From Shewanella algicola (GTDB lineage: Bacteria > Pseudomonadota > Gammaproteobacteria > Enterobacterales > Shewanellaceae), in NCBI RefSeq assembly GCF_014648035.1, contig NZ_BMQI01000005.1, positions 1 through 64,000 on the forward strand: 64,000 nt of DNA, read 5' to 3'. Under the pieces are notes generated by a model. The model saw nothing but the letters and a program-made list of their open reading frames with translations. It was not told the origin of the DNA and did not search any database. Position numbers and translations under genes: made by a program. This document shows positions 28,945 to 39,864 of the stretch, in pieces. Positions within the stretch are counted from its first letter, which is position 1, and the number at the start of each line of letters is the position of its first letter.

Positions 28945-29937
28945 TTAAACTAAATCGTGATTCGGTTGGTTCTTGGTAGCAATGATGATGGCCCGTTTAG
29001 GTGCGGGGTAACCTTCTACCGTTAAGGTTGCATCATTTGGATCGAGATAATCGACTAGTGATTCATTTTTCATCCAGTTTGTACTACGTTGCTCTGCAAG
29101 TGAAGTAGTATCGATATCAACACAGCGTATATCGGTAAACTCACATTTTTTTAACCATAACATCAGTGCGGCCACAGACGGTATAAACCACACATTGTTC
29201 ATTTTTCCGTAACGATCTTGTGGCACTAACACTGCGTTTTCGTCACCATCTATCACTAAGGTTTCAAGCACCAACTCACCGCCCATACGCAGTTGATCGC
29301 GTAATTGCAGCAAATGGTCTATCGGTGAACGACGGTGGTACAACACCCCCATCGAAAAAACCGTATCAAATGCATCAAGAGGGGGTAACTCTTGAATACC
29401 TAAAGGCAACAAATGTATTGGGTGTTGATTGCCCGCGAGTCGTTTTATTGCTTCAAACTGGCATAAGAATAATGGCGATGGGTCAACTCCCACAACGCGA
29501 GAAGCGCCTTCACCTAACATTCGCCACATATGGTAGCCACTACCACAACCCACATCCAATACAGTGCGGTTTTGTAATGCAGAAATATGGCCTTTTACTC
29601 TATCCCATTTCCAGTCGCTGCGCCATTCGGTATCAATTTCAATACCATGGACAGTAAATGGGCCTTTACGCCAGGGTTGAAACATGCCGAGCAAATTAGT
29701 GAGCTTTTCTACCTGACCGGGTGTTAATTGATCACCACTGCCAATATCGACACTTGAAGTCAACTCTATAGTATCGGGTTGGGGGTAATTGAACTTATTG
29801 AGGACCTTTTCCCATTTTGGTAAGTTGCCGTGTTTATGGTCTCGTTGCCATTGACCTAAAATAGAAGGTAATGTTTCTAACCAGTGTTGCAGGTTAGAGT
29901 CGGCAATGTCTTTATAAAAAGAACTAAAACTTATCAT
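28945..29937 (-). CDS. cmoB: tRNA U34 carboxymethyltransferase
   Basis: This enzyme uses carboxy-SAM to turn 5-hydroxyuridine at tRNA position 34 into 5-carboxymethoxyuridine, widening wobble decoding. The 330-residue protein contains the SAM motif [34 protein letters not shown] and [15 protein letters not shown], all typical of CmoB, plus the N-terminal [13 protein letters not shown]. It overlaps cmoA by four bases and is followed by the retropepsin-like gene. Confidence 0.96.
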   Translation of the reverse strand: MISFSSFYKDIADSNLQHWLETLPSILGQWQRDHKHGNLPKWEKVLNKFNYPQPDTIELTSSVDIGSGDQLTPGQVEKLTNLLGMFQPWRKGPFTVHGIEIDTEWRSDWKWDRVKGHISALQNRTVLDVGCGSGYHMWRMLGEGASRVVGVDPSPLFLCQFEAIKRLAGNQHPIHLLPLGIQELPPLDAFDTVFSMGVLYHRRSPIDHLLQLRDQLRMGGELVLETLVIDGDENAVLVPQDRYGKMNNVWFIPSVAALMLWLKKCEFTDIRCVDIDTTSLAEQRSTNWMKNESLVDYLDPNDATLTVEGYPAPKRAIIIATKNQPNHDLV

Positions 29938-30665
29938 TTAATCGCTACCATAGATGCAAAATTAAAGCATTGGAACCACACCGAGAAGTGTGAAAAACCA
30001 TTATCATTCAAACGTTGTTGGTGAATCGTTAGGCTGTCTGGACGCATCACGTTTTCAAGTGCACTGCGTTTTTGGCTGATTTCGAGTTCACTGTAACCAT
30101 TGGCGCGTTTAAAATCTAAATGCTGCTCATCTAATAGGGTTTGAATTTGAGTGTCTTCAAAAAAAAGCTTTTCAGAAATGACCAATACACCGCCAGGCAA
30201 CAAACCTTCGTAAATACGTTTAATTAACGCATTACGATCGTTTACCGGCAAAAATTGTAAGGTAAAATTAAGTACAACCATTGAGGCGTTCTCAATGTTG
30301 ATGTCTCTTATATCGGCACACAATAAGTTTACTTGGGTATCACTAACATAAGCCGTCAAATTCTCTTTGCAGCGGTCAATCATTGATTGACTATTATCAA
30401 TAGCAAAAATTTGGCAATCGCGTCCTTCTATTTGACGTCGAATACTTAATGTTGCTGAACCTAAAGAGCTGCCAAGGTCATAAACATTACTGTTGGGAGT
30501 GACAAAGCGGTGAGCAAAATCACCCAGTGTATTGATAATTTGCGCGTAACCTGGGACAGAACGACGGATCATGTCATTAAATACGCCCGCAACACGTTGA
30601 TCAAATTGAAAATCCGTTATTTGATCTGCGGCGTGTGCGTAAATCTTATCTTGTTGAGAGTTCAT
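29934..30665 (-). CDS. cmoA: carboxy-S-adenosyl-L-methionine synthase
   Basis: This enzyme makes carboxy-SAM from SAM and prephenate, the donor used by CmoB. The 243-residue protein shows [17 protein letters not shown] (the SAM loop), [11 protein letters not shown], and [15 protein letters not shown], all characteristic of CmoA. It is the first gene of a minus-strand operon that runs on through cmoB into five envelope genes. Confidence 0.96.
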   Translation of the reverse strand: MNSQQDKIYAHAADQITDFQFDQRVAGVFNDMIRRSVPGYAQIINTLGDFAHRFVTPNSNVYDLGSSLGSATLSIRRQIEGRDCQIFAIDNSQSMIDRCKENLTAYVSDTQVNLLCADIRDINIENASMVVLNFTLQFLPVNDRNALIKRIYEGLLPGGVLVISEKLFFEDTQIQTLLDEQHLDFKRANGYSELEISQKRSALENVMRPDSLTIHQQRLNDNGFSHFSVWFQCFNFASMVAIK

Positions 30666-30695
30666 GAGCTGTAATGTGGGAAAAATTCAGCATGT

Positions 30696-30725
30696 ATTTT
30701 AGCTAATCATGGTGAAGTGCAGCAA
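30696..30725 (-). promoter_or_regulatory. candidate promoter of the cmoA operon
   Basis: On the minus strand a -35-like TTGCTG (30720-30725) and a -10 box TAAAAT (30696-30701) are separated by 18 bases, about 30 bases before the cmoA start. Confidence 0.4.
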
Positions 30726-31143
30726 GTATCCTACTGGTAATTTGTGTGTTTTTTTTAAAATAGTTCGCCATAGTGTTAATACTATTGGTTCAGCATGGGT
30801 TTTATTGTAGTTAACATTAACATTAACAATAATTAATCATTGTTGTATGTTTTAGCGTTAATTAGCCGTAAATAAGGTGAATGATGAGCGATTTTTTCGT
30901 TTAAAAAACAACCGTGAAAAGTTAAAAAATTAATAAAATGTGCATTCACTTTGTCTAAATAATGATATTATTTGCGACAATGCTACAAACTAATAACAAA
31001 TTGCTTATACAGTAGCGTAAAACGGGCATTCACCACTTTAAAATACGGTTAAAACAAGTCAAAATAGCAAGTTAACATGCGGTAAAACGCAATAACGATA
31101 TAAAGTGATGTAACCATCAAAATAAAAGTATTAGGGAAAAAAC
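30726..31143. other. AT-rich intergenic region between cmoA and the sensor diguanylate cyclase
   Basis: A very AT-rich spacer between divergent genes, with short direct repeats of TTAACA around 30810-30835. I see no open reading frame, RNA gene or strong promoter for the plus-strand gene. It probably holds the regulatory region of the cyclase at 31144. Confidence 0.4.
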
Positions 31144-33966
31144 TTGAAATTGATACCTTGGGCGCTGGCATTGTTTATGTGGATGCTAATTTTGCCCGCA
31201 TACGGCTTTCATCACGATGATAATACCTCAGAACAGCCGACGCCATTAATCATCGTTATGGGTGAAGATACATATCCGTTTGAATATTTGGATGATAAAG
31301 GAAATCCAGCGGGTATTTTAGTGGATTTATGGCGTGAGTGGTCAACCGTCAGCGACACTAAAATTCGCTTTGTAACTCGTCATTGGCAGCAATCATTAGA
31401 TCAACTCGAGCAACATAATGCCGATGTTCATATTGGTATGGCGATAACTGAAGCTCGTGCTAAAAAATTCGATTTTGCTATGCCATTTACGTCATTAAAT
31501 ACTTACCTCTACGTTCACAAATCACTGAATAGTAAAAAACAGATCCACGATTTAATTCCGTATCAGATAGGCATTGTTGATGGTTCTTCTCATGAAGCAA
31601 TGCTGAGTGCAATAGAACCTCGCTTAAGTTTTAAACGCTTTACAAACAGAGAGCAATTACTGCAAGCGGCGGCGAAAGACGAGCTGCTTGTGTTTGCTGG
31701 GATTGAAGGATATCAACGTAACCTTGCATTAGAGCAAGATATTGCCGCTAATTTTTACAGTTCTTCGCGTATTCTCATCAAAAAAGTCCAGTTAGTTCCT
31801 GCCGTGGTAAAAGGTAATCAAGCCTTGGTTGATAAAATTAACCATGGTTTTGGATTAATTTCGCCGCAAACCATTAAACATATCGAGCGCCATTGGTTGG
31901 GATATCACAAACAAACATCTGGGATCATTATAGCAATGCAGGCCGGTGTTGAACCCTTTGCCGATCTCGGTGTCGACGGTTTACCTACAGGGATGCTGGT
32001 TGATTTATGGCGATTGTGGTCGAAAAAAACCGGCATTAATATCGACTTTGCCACCGGAGACATGAACAGCACGATTGATGATGTAAAACGTGGTGTTGCC
32101 GATGTGCATATTGGCTATCCTGAAAGCCAAGAAATGCGCAGCGGGTTAACACAGGCTTGGCATATCACATCGGTGAAAAGCCGTTACTTTAGTGCTAAAG
32201 AAAATACTAAAGATCTTCAGAGCAGTGCAATTCGGGTTGGGGTATTTCCTACTGCCCCTTATATCACCCAAGTTCAATCTGCGTTTCCCCAAGCACAATT
32301 GCGTTTTTACCACACGTTAGGTGAGATGGTTAAAGCGGCACATAATGACGAAATTAGTGGTTTTATTTCTTCTGCTGCAATGACATCGCATTATCTATTG
32401 GCCAATAAACTTTGGGCTGAATTTCGACAATATTCCGATATTGAGTTTACGACTGATATGTATGCATTAACGCGTATCGACGACAGTGGCCTTGCGGACC
32501 GTATTCAAGCAGGTTTTAACTTGATTTCGGTAGAAGAGCAAATTCAAATTGAACGTAAATGGTTGATTAACCCTGACGATCGCTTCTTTACGGGCAGTGA
32601 CAGTAAAATAAAATTAACCACCCAGCAAAAGCAATATATCAGTAGTTTAGGTGCAATTAAGATGGGCTACCTTAAAAATTGGGCGCCGATGGAGTTTCAA
32701 GGTAAAAATGGCCAGTTTTTAGGGGTTAATGCTGATATTAAAAATCTACTCGTTAAGCAGTTAAACCTGACGATTATTCCTGTGGCTTATGATGATTTTG
32801 GTAAAATGGTCAATGATCTTATTAAAGGGGAGATTCATCTGGTGGCCAGTATGGCGCAAAGCAATGAACGCGAAAACTCCTTGGCTTTTTCGGCGGCTTA
32901 TTGGCCCTCACCATGGGCAATTGTGACCTCGTTAACTCAACCCCCCATCTTTAATATTTCACAGGTTGTCGGTAAGCGACTGGCGGTGGTAGATGGTTAC
33001 CACATTATTGACCAATTAAGGCAGCAATACCCCGGTATTGATTTGGTGATAGTTGCTGATACTGAACAGGGTATCAACGCTGTGATTAATGGTCGGGCGG
33101 ATATGTTTGTTGATCAAGTTGCAACATTAGCGACAACGCTAAAAAGTGGCCAATATCCGAGTCTAAAAATGTCGCTGGTGGCTGAGTTAACCGAGCAGCA
33201 TAGCCGTATAGGACTGTTCCCAGGAGTGAAAGACTTAGTGCCGTTAATCGACAGAGTCATAGCGACAATCGATGAAACCGAGCAACAAAACATGTACCAA
33301 AAGTGGGTTTCATTAGACATTAACAGTGATACTTTGCGGTACCAACGCTGGTTACAAATATTGATTGTTAGTTTGCTTGTACTGTCATTTATCGCATTGA
33401 TGATATATATGTCAAATCGTCGTTTGAATGTTGAAATACAAAAGCGAATTAAAGCTGAAGAAAACCTCAAATTTATGGCAAATCACGACAATGTGACTGG
33501 CTTACCCAACCGCAGTTTACTTGACGACAGATTAAATCAAGCTGTCATGACTCATCAACGAGACAAATCTCGTTTTGCGGTATTGTTTGTCGACCTTGAT
33601 GGCTTTAAAGCAGTTAATGATATGTACGGGCATCATATTGGTGATAGATTATTACATCGGGTGGGGTTAATGCTGTCAAAGAGTGTGCGTGAATCAGACA
33701 CGGTAGCCCGATTTGGCGGTGATGAGTTTGTATTATTACTTCAACATATCGACAGCAAAGAAAATACTCGTCAAGTTGCCGATAATATATTACTGGCATT
33801 AAAAAGAATTACCGTGATTGACGGTCACCAGGTGAATATTTCAGCCAGTATCGGTATTGCCTTGTTTATTGAAGATGCCGATACCCCAGCAACATTACTT
33901 AAAACAGCTGATCAATTAATGTATCAAGCCAAAAAGATTGGCGGTCATCAATTTAAAATGAATTAA
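31144..33966 (+). CDS. sensor diguanylate cyclase with three periplasmic solute-binding domains
   Basis: A 940-residue membrane protein predicted to make cyclic di-GMP in response to a periplasmic ligand. After a signal segment come three family-3 solute-binding domains: about 32-255 (EDTYPFEYLDDKGNPAGILV), 258-480 (GVEPFADLGVDGLPTGMLV) and 500-725 (KNWAPMEFQGKNGQFLGV). A membrane helix (about 738-757) leads to a GGDEF domain (about 775-940) with DNVTGLPNRSLL, active site RFGGDEF and an intact inhibitory RESD five residues before it. There is no EAL domain. The start is TTG 31144 with AGGGAA upstream. It stands alone. Ligand unknown, probably an amino acid or similar small molecule. Confidence 0.9.
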   Translation: MKLIPWALALFMWMLILPAYGFHHDDNTSEQPTPLIIVMGEDTYPFEYLDDKGNPAGILVDLWREWSTVSDTKIRFVTRHWQQSLDQLEQHNADVHIGMAITEARAKKFDFAMPFTSLNTYLYVHKSLNSKKQIHDLIPYQIGIVDGSSHEAMLSAIEPRLSFKRFTNREQLLQAAAKDELLVFAGIEGYQRNLALEQDIAANFYSSSRILIKKVQLVPAVVKGNQALVDKINHGFGLISPQTIKHIERHWLGYHKQTSGIIIAMQAGVEPFADLGVDGLPTGMLVDLWRLWSKKTGINIDFATGDMNSTIDDVKRGVADVHIGYPESQEMRSGLTQAWHITSVKSRYFSAKENTKDLQSSAIRVGVFPTAPYITQVQSAFPQAQLRFYHTLGEMVKAAHNDEISGFISSAAMTSHYLLANKLWAEFRQYSDIEFTTDMYALTRIDDSGLADRIQAGFNLISVEEQIQIERKWLINPDDRFFTGSDSKIKLTTQQKQYISSLGAIKMGYLKNWAPMEFQGKNGQFLGVNADIKNLLVKQLNLTIIPVAYDDFGKMVNDLIKGEIHLVASMAQSNERENSLAFSAAYWPSPWAIVTSLTQPPIFNISQVVGKRLAVVDGYHIIDQLRQQYPGIDLVIVADTEQGINAVINGRADMFVDQVATLATTLKSGQYPSLKMSLVAELTEQHSRIGLFPGVKDLVPLIDRVIATIDETEQQNMYQKWVSLDINSDTLRYQRWLQILIVSLLVLSFIALMIYMSNRRLNVEIQKRIKAEENLKFMANHDNVTGLPNRSLLDDRLNQAVMTHQRDKSRFAVLFVDLDGFKAVNDMYGHHIGDRLLHRVGLMLSKSVRESDTVARFGGDEFVLLLQHIDSKENTRQVADNILLALKRITVIDGHQVNISASIGIALFIEDADTPATLLKTADQLMYQAKKIGGHQFKMN

Positions 33967-34135
33967 TGCTTGTAGATTTTTCCGTCAATCAACCATGTTT
34001 ATCAACTGCAACTATGGTTAATTGATGCAAACTAACTGATACTGCAATGCATAAGTGCGAGTCACGGTATATAATGCCGTTTTTATCGTTTTCAATTTCC
34101 AAAAATACCGCTTTGTGGATAAAGGATAGGGTTCA

Positions 34136-35911
34136 ATGCGCAGTCAATATTGTGGAGACATTAATAAGTCTCATCTTGGTCAAGAAGTTACTTTAGTCGG
34201 TTGGGTTAACCGTAGTCGTGATTTAGGCGGAGTTGTATTTTTAGACTTACGCGACAGAGAAGGGCTAGTACAGGTTGTTTATGATCCAGACTTAAAAGAA
34301 GTCTTTGACGTTGCTAGCACATTGCGCAGTGAATTTTGTGTTCAAGTGACCGGTGTCGTCCGTGCACGCCCTGACAGCCAAGTTAATTCACAAATGAAAT
34401 CCGGTGAAGTTGAAATTCTTGGTAAGCAACTGAATATTATCAATGCGTCAGCACCTTTGCCGTTGAGCATGGACAATTACCAAAACAACAGCGAAGAGCA
34501 ACGTCTTAAATACCGCTACTTAGATTTACGTCGTCCAGAAATGGCCGAGCGTTTAATCTTCCGCGCAAAAGTGACCAGTGCTGTACGTCGTTTCTTAGAT
34601 AGCAATGGTTTCCTAGATATCGAAACACCCATTTTAACCAAAGCGACGCCAGAAGGCGCACGTGACTATTTAGTGCCTAGCCGGACTTATAAAGGTCAAT
34701 TCTTTGCGTTACCACAATCACCACAATTATTTAAACAATTACTGATGATGTCGGGCTTTGACCGTTACTATCAAATAGTGAAATGTTTCCGTGATGAAGA
34801 TTTACGTGCTGATCGTCAACCTGAATTTACTCAAATCGATATCGAAACCTCATTCATGAGCGCCGAGCAAGTGATGGAGAAAACTGAGCAGATGATGCGT
34901 GGTTTGTTCCAAGACTTACTCAATGTTGATTTAGGTGAGTTTCCACGTATGTCATACGCTGAAGCCATGCAACGTTACGGTTCTGATAAACCAGACTTAC
35001 GTAACCCACTTGAATTAGTCGATATTGCCGACTTAGTTAAAGACGTCGAGTTTGCCGTATTTAATGGCCCAGCAAATGATGCAGAAGGCCGCGTTGCCGC
35101 ACTTCGTATTCCAACAGGTGCATCTTTGTCTCGTAAGCAAATAGACGACTACACCAAGTATGCCGGCATTTATGGTGCTAAAGGCTTAGCATGGATGAAG
35201 ATTAACGATTTAGAGGCGGGTATAGACGGTATTCAGTCTCCTGTGCTTAAGTTTTTATCTGAAGACATTGCTAAAAACATTATTAGCCGCACAGGTGCAC
35301 AAACAGGCGACATCATTTTATTTGGTGCAGACAAAGCCAACGTGGTAGCAGAAGCCATGGGGGCTTTGCGCTTAAAAGCGGGTGAAGACTTTGATTTACT
35401 TGAAGGTGAATGGCGCCCAATGTGGGTTGTTGATTTCCCAATGTTTGAGAAAATCAATGGCAGTTTCCATGCTGTTCACCATCCGTTTACCGCACCGCGC
35501 GGCATCACCCCTGAAGAATTAGCTACCGATCCGGGCGCTGCAATTTCAGATGCGTATGACATGGTACTGAACGGTTGTGAGTTGGGCGGCGGTTCTGTGC
35601 GTATCCATAATGCCGAAATGCAAAGCACGGTATTTAACATTTTAGGTATTGAAGCCGAAGAAGCCAAAGAGAAGTTTGGCTTCTTACTTGAAGCATTACG
35701 CTATGGTACACCACCACATGCTGGTTTAGCGTTTGGTTTAGACCGTATTATCATGTTAATGACGGGGGCAACGTCAATTCGTGATGTAATGGCATTCCCT
35801 AAAACAACAACCGCAGCGTGTCCATTAACGAACGCGCCAGGTTTTGCTAACCCAGTTCAATTAACTGAACTCGGCATTGCGGTTATTGAAAAGCCAAAAA
35901 CTGAAGAGTAA
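34136..35911 (+). CDS. aspS: aspartyl-tRNA synthetase
   Basis: A class II synthetase that charges tRNA-Asp; two tRNA-Asp genes are at 9.8-10.0 kb. The 591-residue protein has the N-terminal anticodon-binding OB fold (about 1-105: [26 protein letters not shown]), then class II motif 2 ([20 protein letters not shown]), the bacterial insertion domain, and motif 3 ([17 protein letters not shown]). Length fits the bacterial type. It is followed by a strong terminator and then yebC. Confidence 0.97.
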   Translation: MRSQYCGDINKSHLGQEVTLVGWVNRSRDLGGVVFLDLRDREGLVQVVYDPDLKEVFDVASTLRSEFCVQVTGVVRARPDSQVNSQMKSGEVEILGKQLNIINASAPLPLSMDNYQNNSEEQRLKYRYLDLRRPEMAERLIFRAKVTSAVRRFLDSNGFLDIETPILTKATPEGARDYLVPSRTYKGQFFALPQSPQLFKQLLMMSGFDRYYQIVKCFRDEDLRADRQPEFTQIDIETSFMSAEQVMEKTEQMMRGLFQDLLNVDLGEFPRMSYAEAMQRYGSDKPDLRNPLELVDIADLVKDVEFAVFNGPANDAEGRVAALRIPTGASLSRKQIDDYTKYAGIYGAKGLAWMKINDLEAGIDGIQSPVLKFLSEDIAKNIISRTGAQTGDIILFGADKANVVAEAMGALRLKAGEDFDLLEGEWRPMWVVDFPMFEKINGSFHAVHHPFTAPRGITPEELATDPGAAISDAYDMVLNGCELGGGSVRIHNAEMQSTVFNILGIEAEEAKEKFGFLLEALRYGTPPHAGLAFGLDRIIMLMTGATSIRDVMAFPKTTTAACPLTNAPGFANPVQLTELGIAVIEKPKTEE

Positions 35912-35953
35912 TTTCAAGCGTTCAGCATAACTCGCTCTAAATGAGCAACACAT

Positions 35954-35983
35954 ACCGAGGCTGCTGCCTCGGTCTGTTTTTTT
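35954..35983 (+). terminator. intrinsic terminator of aspS
   Basis: Stem ACCGAGGC / GCCTCGGT with loop TGCT, followed by CTG and seven T, 42 bases past the aspS stop. Confidence 0.9.
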
Positions 35984-36024
35984 ACAAGTAGCATTTTATA
36001 CTTGAATGGAAAAAGGAGCTTAAT

Positions 36025-36777
36025 GTGGCAGGACACAGTAAATGGGCAAATATTAAACACCGTAAAGCGGCACAAGACGCCAAACGCGGTAAATTGTTTA
36101 CTAAATTCATTCGTGAACTTACCGTCGCCGCAAGAGAAGGCGGATCCGATCCTGATTCCAATCCCCGTCTTCGCGCAGCAATAGATAAAGCCCTATCAAA
36201 TAACATGACTCGTGACACCGTTGAGCGTGCAATCAAACGTGGCGCCGGTGAACTTGATGGTCAGCAACTTGAAACCATTATCTATGAAGGCTACGGTCCT
36301 GGCGGCACTGCAGTCATGGTCGAAACTATGACTGATAACCGCAATCGCACAGTATCAGGTGTACGTAATGCGTTTAATAAATCAGGTGGTAATTTAGGCA
36401 CCGACGGCTCTGTGGCATACCTTTTTACCAAATCTGGGGTGATTTCTTACGACAATGACACTGACGAAGACACCTTAATGGAGATAGCGCTAGAAGCAGG
36501 TGCCGATGATGTGCTGACACATGATGATGGTTCAATGGATGTGTTCACTAGTCCAGATGCATTTGGCCAAGTTAAAGATGCACTTGATAGCGGTAAGCTT
36601 GAGTCTGTTAACGCAGAGGTGACGATGGTGGCCTCAACTAAAGCCGAATTAGATGCTGATACCGCTGAAAAATTTTTACGGTTAATTGACAATTTAGAAG
36701 ATCACGATGATGTACAAGAGGTATATCATAACGCTGACATTTCTGATGACGTCATGGAAGCATTAGATAATCTATGA
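36025..36777 (+). CDS. yebC: YebC/PmpR family protein (regulator or translation factor)
   Basis: A 250-residue protein of the YebC family: [27 protein letters not shown], then [29 protein letters not shown] and a C-terminal [11 protein letters not shown]. Family members bind DNA as regulators or, as shown more recently for some, help ribosomes through difficult sequences. The start is GTG 36025 with AAAGGAG upstream. It overlaps ruvC by four bases, and the yebC-ruvCAB order is conserved in gammaproteobacteria. Confidence 0.95.
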   Translation: MAGHSKWANIKHRKAAQDAKRGKLFTKFIRELTVAAREGGSDPDSNPRLRAAIDKALSNNMTRDTVERAIKRGAGELDGQQLETIIYEGYGPGGTAVMVETMTDNRNRTVSGVRNAFNKSGGNLGTDGSVAYLFTKSGVISYDNDTDEDTLMEIALEAGADDVLTHDDGSMDVFTSPDAFGQVKDALDSGKLESVNAEVTMVASTKAELDADTAEKFLRLIDNLEDHDDVQEVYHNADISDDVMEALDNL

Positions 36778-37292
36778 TCATATTAGGGGTCGATCCCGGC
36801 TCGCGCATTACTGGCTATGGTGTGATCCAATGCCAAGGCAGACAACAAATTTATTTAGGCAGTGGTTGTATTCGCACCTCAGCCGATGATTTACCCCAGC
36901 GTTTGCAACAAATCTATGCAGGATTAACTGAAATTATCACTCAGTATCAACCTAATGAATTTGCCATCGAGCGGGTTTTTATGGCAAAAAATGCCGACTC
37001 GGCATTGAAACTTGGTCAGGCTCGTGGCGCAGCCATTGTGGCGGCAACCTGCGCGAACTTACCTGTAGCAGAATACAGTGCGACTCAGATTAAAAGTGCC
37101 GTTGTGGGCACTGGTCGTGCTCAAAAAACACAAGTACAACACATGATAAAACAACTGTTAAAGTTACCCGCCGCGCCACAAGCCGATGCCGCGGATGCTT
37201 TAGGGGTCGCAGTATGTCATTTTCATACTTATCAAAGTCTTATTGCTATGGGCGGTAAAGCGAGTAGCAGAACTTACGGAAGATACAAATGA
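36774..37292 (+). CDS. ruvC: Holliday junction resolvase
   Basis: This endonuclease cuts four-way DNA junctions at the end of recombination. The 172-residue protein carries the catalytic acidic residues in [14 protein letters not shown] (Asp7), [11 protein letters not shown] (Glu) and [15 protein letters not shown] (two Asp). It overlaps yebC by four bases (ATGA) and ruvA by four. Confidence 0.97.
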   Translation: MIILGVDPGSRITGYGVIQCQGRQQIYLGSGCIRTSADDLPQRLQQIYAGLTEIITQYQPNEFAIERVFMAKNADSALKLGQARGAAIVAATCANLPVAEYSATQIKSAVVGTGRAQKTQVQHMIKQLLKLPAAPQADAADALGVAVCHFHTYQSLIAMGGKASSRTYGRYK

Positions 37293-37906
37293 TTGGTCGT
37301 CTCAGTGGGATATTAATAGAAAAGCAAGCACCTGAAGTCGTGTTAGACGTTAACGGTGTCGGTTATGAATTACAAGTACCGATGACCAGTTTTTATGAGT
37401 TACCTGAACTCAACCAACATGCCAGTTTGTTCACCCATTTTGTGGTACGTGAAGACGCACAATTGTTATATGGTTTTATCACTAAACAAGAACGTGCATT
37501 GTTTCGGTTATTGATTAAAACCAATGGTGTTGGCCCTAAATTGGCGTTAACGATTTTGTCAGGAATGACCGCCGCTGAGTTTGTCTCTTGTGTTGAACGT
37601 GATGATATCGTCACTTTGGTCAAATTACCGGGTGTGGGCAAGAAAACGGCTGAGCGCTTAGTCATTGAAATGCGAGACAAACTCAAAAGTTTACTTGAAG
37701 CTTCTGTTGGCTCTGAGCGCGAGTTTATGCTGCAAAGTAATTATAAACCAGCGCCAATTGTTGATAGTGCAGAAGAAGATGCCATATCAGCATTATTGTC
37801 ATTAGGTTATAAACCAGCACAGGCGAGTAAAGCGGTTTCTGCGGCATATGCAGAGGGCATGAGCTCAGAAACGCTGATTAAAGCGGCATTAAAATCGATG
37901 TTATAA
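37289..37906 (+). CDS. ruvA: Holliday junction branch migration protein, DNA-binding subunit
   Basis: RuvA holds the Holliday junction flat and loads RuvB. The 205-residue protein has the OB-fold N domain ([28 protein letters not shown]), tandem helix-hairpin-helix motifs ([14 protein letters not shown] and [19 protein letters not shown]), and the C-terminal RuvB-contacting helix bundle. It is translationally coupled to ruvC and 33 bases from ruvB. Confidence 0.97.
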   Translation: MIGRLSGILIEKQAPEVVLDVNGVGYELQVPMTSFYELPELNQHASLFTHFVVREDAQLLYGFITKQERALFRLLIKTNGVGPKLALTILSGMTAAEFVSCVERDDIVTLVKLPGVGKKTAERLVIEMRDKLKSLLEASVGSEREFMLQSNYKPAPIVDSAEEDAISALLSLGYKPAQASKAVSAAYAEGMSSETLIKAALKSML

Positions 37907-37939
37907 CACATTGAAAATACAGACTAGGGTATCTACATA

Positions 37940-38944
37940 ATGATTGAAGCTGATCGCCTGATCCAACCGCAAGTACAAGGTCAAGATGAGCAAATTGACC
38001 GTGCTATGCGCCCGAAAATGTTGGATGAATATACCGGGCAGGACGATACTCGTGCCCAACTTAAAGTGTTTATTCAAGCGGCAATCAATCGCGGTGAAGC
38101 ATTAGATCATATGCTGATTTTTGGCCCTCCAGGCTTAGGTAAAACCACCCTCGCGATGATTGTGGCGAATGAAATGGGCGTTAATATTAAATCAACCTCA
38201 GGCCCAGTACTTGAAAAGGCCGGAGATTTAGCAGCATTACTGACAAACCTTGAACAAGGTGACGTGCTGTTTATTGATGAAATCCACCGATTAAGCCCAG
38301 TTGTTGAAGAAATCCTTTATCCAGCGATGGAAGATTATCAACTCGATATTATGATTGGTGAAGGTCCTGCTGCACGTTCAATTAAACTCGATTTACCGCC
38401 TTTTACCTTAGTGGGTGCCACGACCAGAGCTGGGGCGTTAACCTCACCACTGCGAGCACGTTTTGGTATTCCTTTGCGATTAGAGTTTTATAACATCAAA
38501 GATCTTACTACGATTGTAACGCGCTCAGCCAAAGTGATGGAGTTAGAAATTGATCAGCAAGGTGCAATTGAAATTGCCACTCGTTCACGCGGCACGCCGC
38601 GGATAGCTAATCGCTTATTACGCCGTGTTCGCGATTATGCTGAAGTTAAACATGATGGCATTGTGACTCAAGAAGTGGCGGAGTATGCGCTGGATTTGCT
38701 TGATGTTGATATGCAAGGCTTTGACTATTTGGACCGTAAGCTCTTATTAGCGATTATTGATAAATTTATGGGCGGCCCTGTAGGGTTAGACAATTTAGCA
38801 GCAGCCATTGGGGAAGACAGAGAAACTATTGAAGATGTGCTTGAGCCATTTTTAATTCAACAAGGTTTTATTCAACGTACCCCAAGAGGGCGGATTGCAA
38901 CCCAACGTGCCTATGACCATTTTAGTTTGGTCAAGCCAGAATAA
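37940..38944 (+). CDS. ruvB: Holliday junction branch migration ATPase
   Basis: The AAA+ motor that drives branch migration with RuvA. The 334-residue protein has Walker [10 protein letters not shown] (62-70), Walker [10 protein letters not shown], sensor 1 [19 protein letters not shown], the arginine finger region, and the C-terminal winged helix ([15 protein letters not shown]). It ends the yebC-ruvCAB unit, with a terminator hairpin 22 bases beyond. Confidence 0.98.
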   Translation: MIEADRLIQPQVQGQDEQIDRAMRPKMLDEYTGQDDTRAQLKVFIQAAINRGEALDHMLIFGPPGLGKTTLAMIVANEMGVNIKSTSGPVLEKAGDLAALLTNLEQGDVLFIDEIHRLSPVVEEILYPAMEDYQLDIMIGEGPAARSIKLDLPPFTLVGATTRAGALTSPLRARFGIPLRLEFYNIKDLTTIVTRSAKVMELEIDQQGAIEIATRSRGTPRIANRLLRRVRDYAEVKHDGIVTQEVAEYALDLLDVDMQGFDYLDRKLLLAIIDKFMGGPVGLDNLAAAIGEDRETIEDVLEPFLIQQGFIQRTPRGRIATQRAYDHFSLVKPE

Positions 38945-38966
38945 ATAACCTAACTTCAGATTAAAT

Positions 38967-38997
38967 AACAAAGCCAGCGATTAGCTGGCTTTGTTTT
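38967..38997. terminator. bidirectional terminator between ruvB and gloA
   Basis: Stem AACAAAGCCAGC / GCTGGCTTTGTT with loop GATTA, T-rich on the plus side. It lies between convergent ruvB and gloA and can serve both. Confidence 0.88.
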
Positions 38998-39012
38998 AGG
39001 TTCATGTTGTGA

Positions 39013-39423
39013 TTAACCTAGAGCAGCAGTCGCTGACTTCTTCTGGATCAATTCAATTTTATATCCATCAGGATCTTCAACAAAGGCAATTTCTGTTGTG
39101 CCGCCAGCAACAGGTCCTGGAGCACGCGTGACTTTACCGCCTGCTGTAGTAATGGCATCACAACGGGCGTAAATGTCATCTTCGCCAATGGCTAAGTGGC
39201 CAAAACCATTGCCTAGGTCGTAGCTCTCTACGCCCCAGTTATAAGTTAATTCGATTACGGCTTGACCAGTGGTTTCTTCTCCAAAACCTACGAAGGCAAG
39301 GGTATATTTATAGTCAGCATTTTCTGACTTTCGCAGTAACTTCATACCCATTATGTCTGTATAAAAACGAATACTGCGATCTAAATCGCCAACGCGGATC
39401 ATCGTGTGTAGTAATTGCGACAT
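39013..39423 (-). CDS. gloA: lactoylglutathione lyase (glyoxalase I)
   Basis: The first glyoxalase enzyme, converting the methylglyoxal-glutathione adduct to S-lactoylglutathione, the substrate of GloB at 5.3 kb. The 136-residue protein has the four metal ligands of the family: the N-terminal [11 protein letters not shown] histidine, the Glu in [11 protein letters not shown], the His in GFGHLAIG and the Glu in DGYKIELIQ. Family length is typical for the short nickel-type enzyme. Confidence 0.96.
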   Translation of the reverse strand: MSQLLHTMIRVGDLDRSIRFYTDIMGMKLLRKSENADYKYTLAFVGFGEETTGQAVIELTYNWGVESYDLGNGFGHLAIGEDDIYARCDAITTAGGKVTRAPGPVAGGTTEIAFVEDPDGYKIELIQKKSATAALG

Positions 39424-39632
39424 ATTTTACTCTCTTATTTAAAATAAAGCTGACTTTAACAAGCTCTGATGACAATGAAAAGATTAGTGCGACCACATGA
39501 ATACATCACAGACAAATACGTTCTGCAGTAAATACATATTTTTTTTGCATTAGCTCACATTTGTGATGATATTTTTTGGGTTCATAAGCAAAAGGCGTTA
39601 TTCTTCTTTCATACCCACATGGAGGCAGCACA

Positions 39633-39716
39633 ATGACTACAGAATTAAAAATGGCCTTAGGCACTACCGTTGTAATCGCAATTTGTTTTAGTGCATTTTT
39701 TGTTGCAATGTATTAA
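39633..39716 (+). CDS. ynhF: YnhF-like single-pass membrane peptide (27 residues)
   Basis: A tiny protein that begins MTTELKMALGTTVVIAICFS and continues as a hydrophobic helix to AMY. A strong GGAGG lies eight bases before ATG 39633. The N-terminal pattern (Ser/Thr)-Thr-acid-LK-x-x-L-x-TT matches E. coli YnhF, a small inner-membrane protein of unknown function. An intrinsic terminator lies downstream at 39819-39857. The site, hydrophobicity and similarity together support a real gene. Confidence 0.75.
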   Translation: MTTELKMALGTTVVIAICFSAFFVAMY

Positions 39717-39818
39717 GCAACAATAAGATCCTATGCTAGCGCTACATGTTGTTAGATGTAGCATAAAATATTAGTTTATTGCACGTTAGTTGATGAGTTA
39801 ACCTACAATAAATTACTT

Positions 39819-39857
39819 AATAAAGACCAAAGCATCATACGTGTTTTGGTCTTTATT
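39819..39857. terminator. bidirectional terminator between the ynhF-like gene and nth
   Basis: Stem AATAAAGACCAAA / TTTGGTCTTTATT with a 13-base loop, between the convergent ynhF-like gene and the rnf-nth operon. Confidence 0.8.
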
Positions 39858-39864
39858 ATTTCAG

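Noticed and set aside
29220..29657. Plus-strand frame of 145 codons
   Set aside because: Antisense to cmoB, which is certain.
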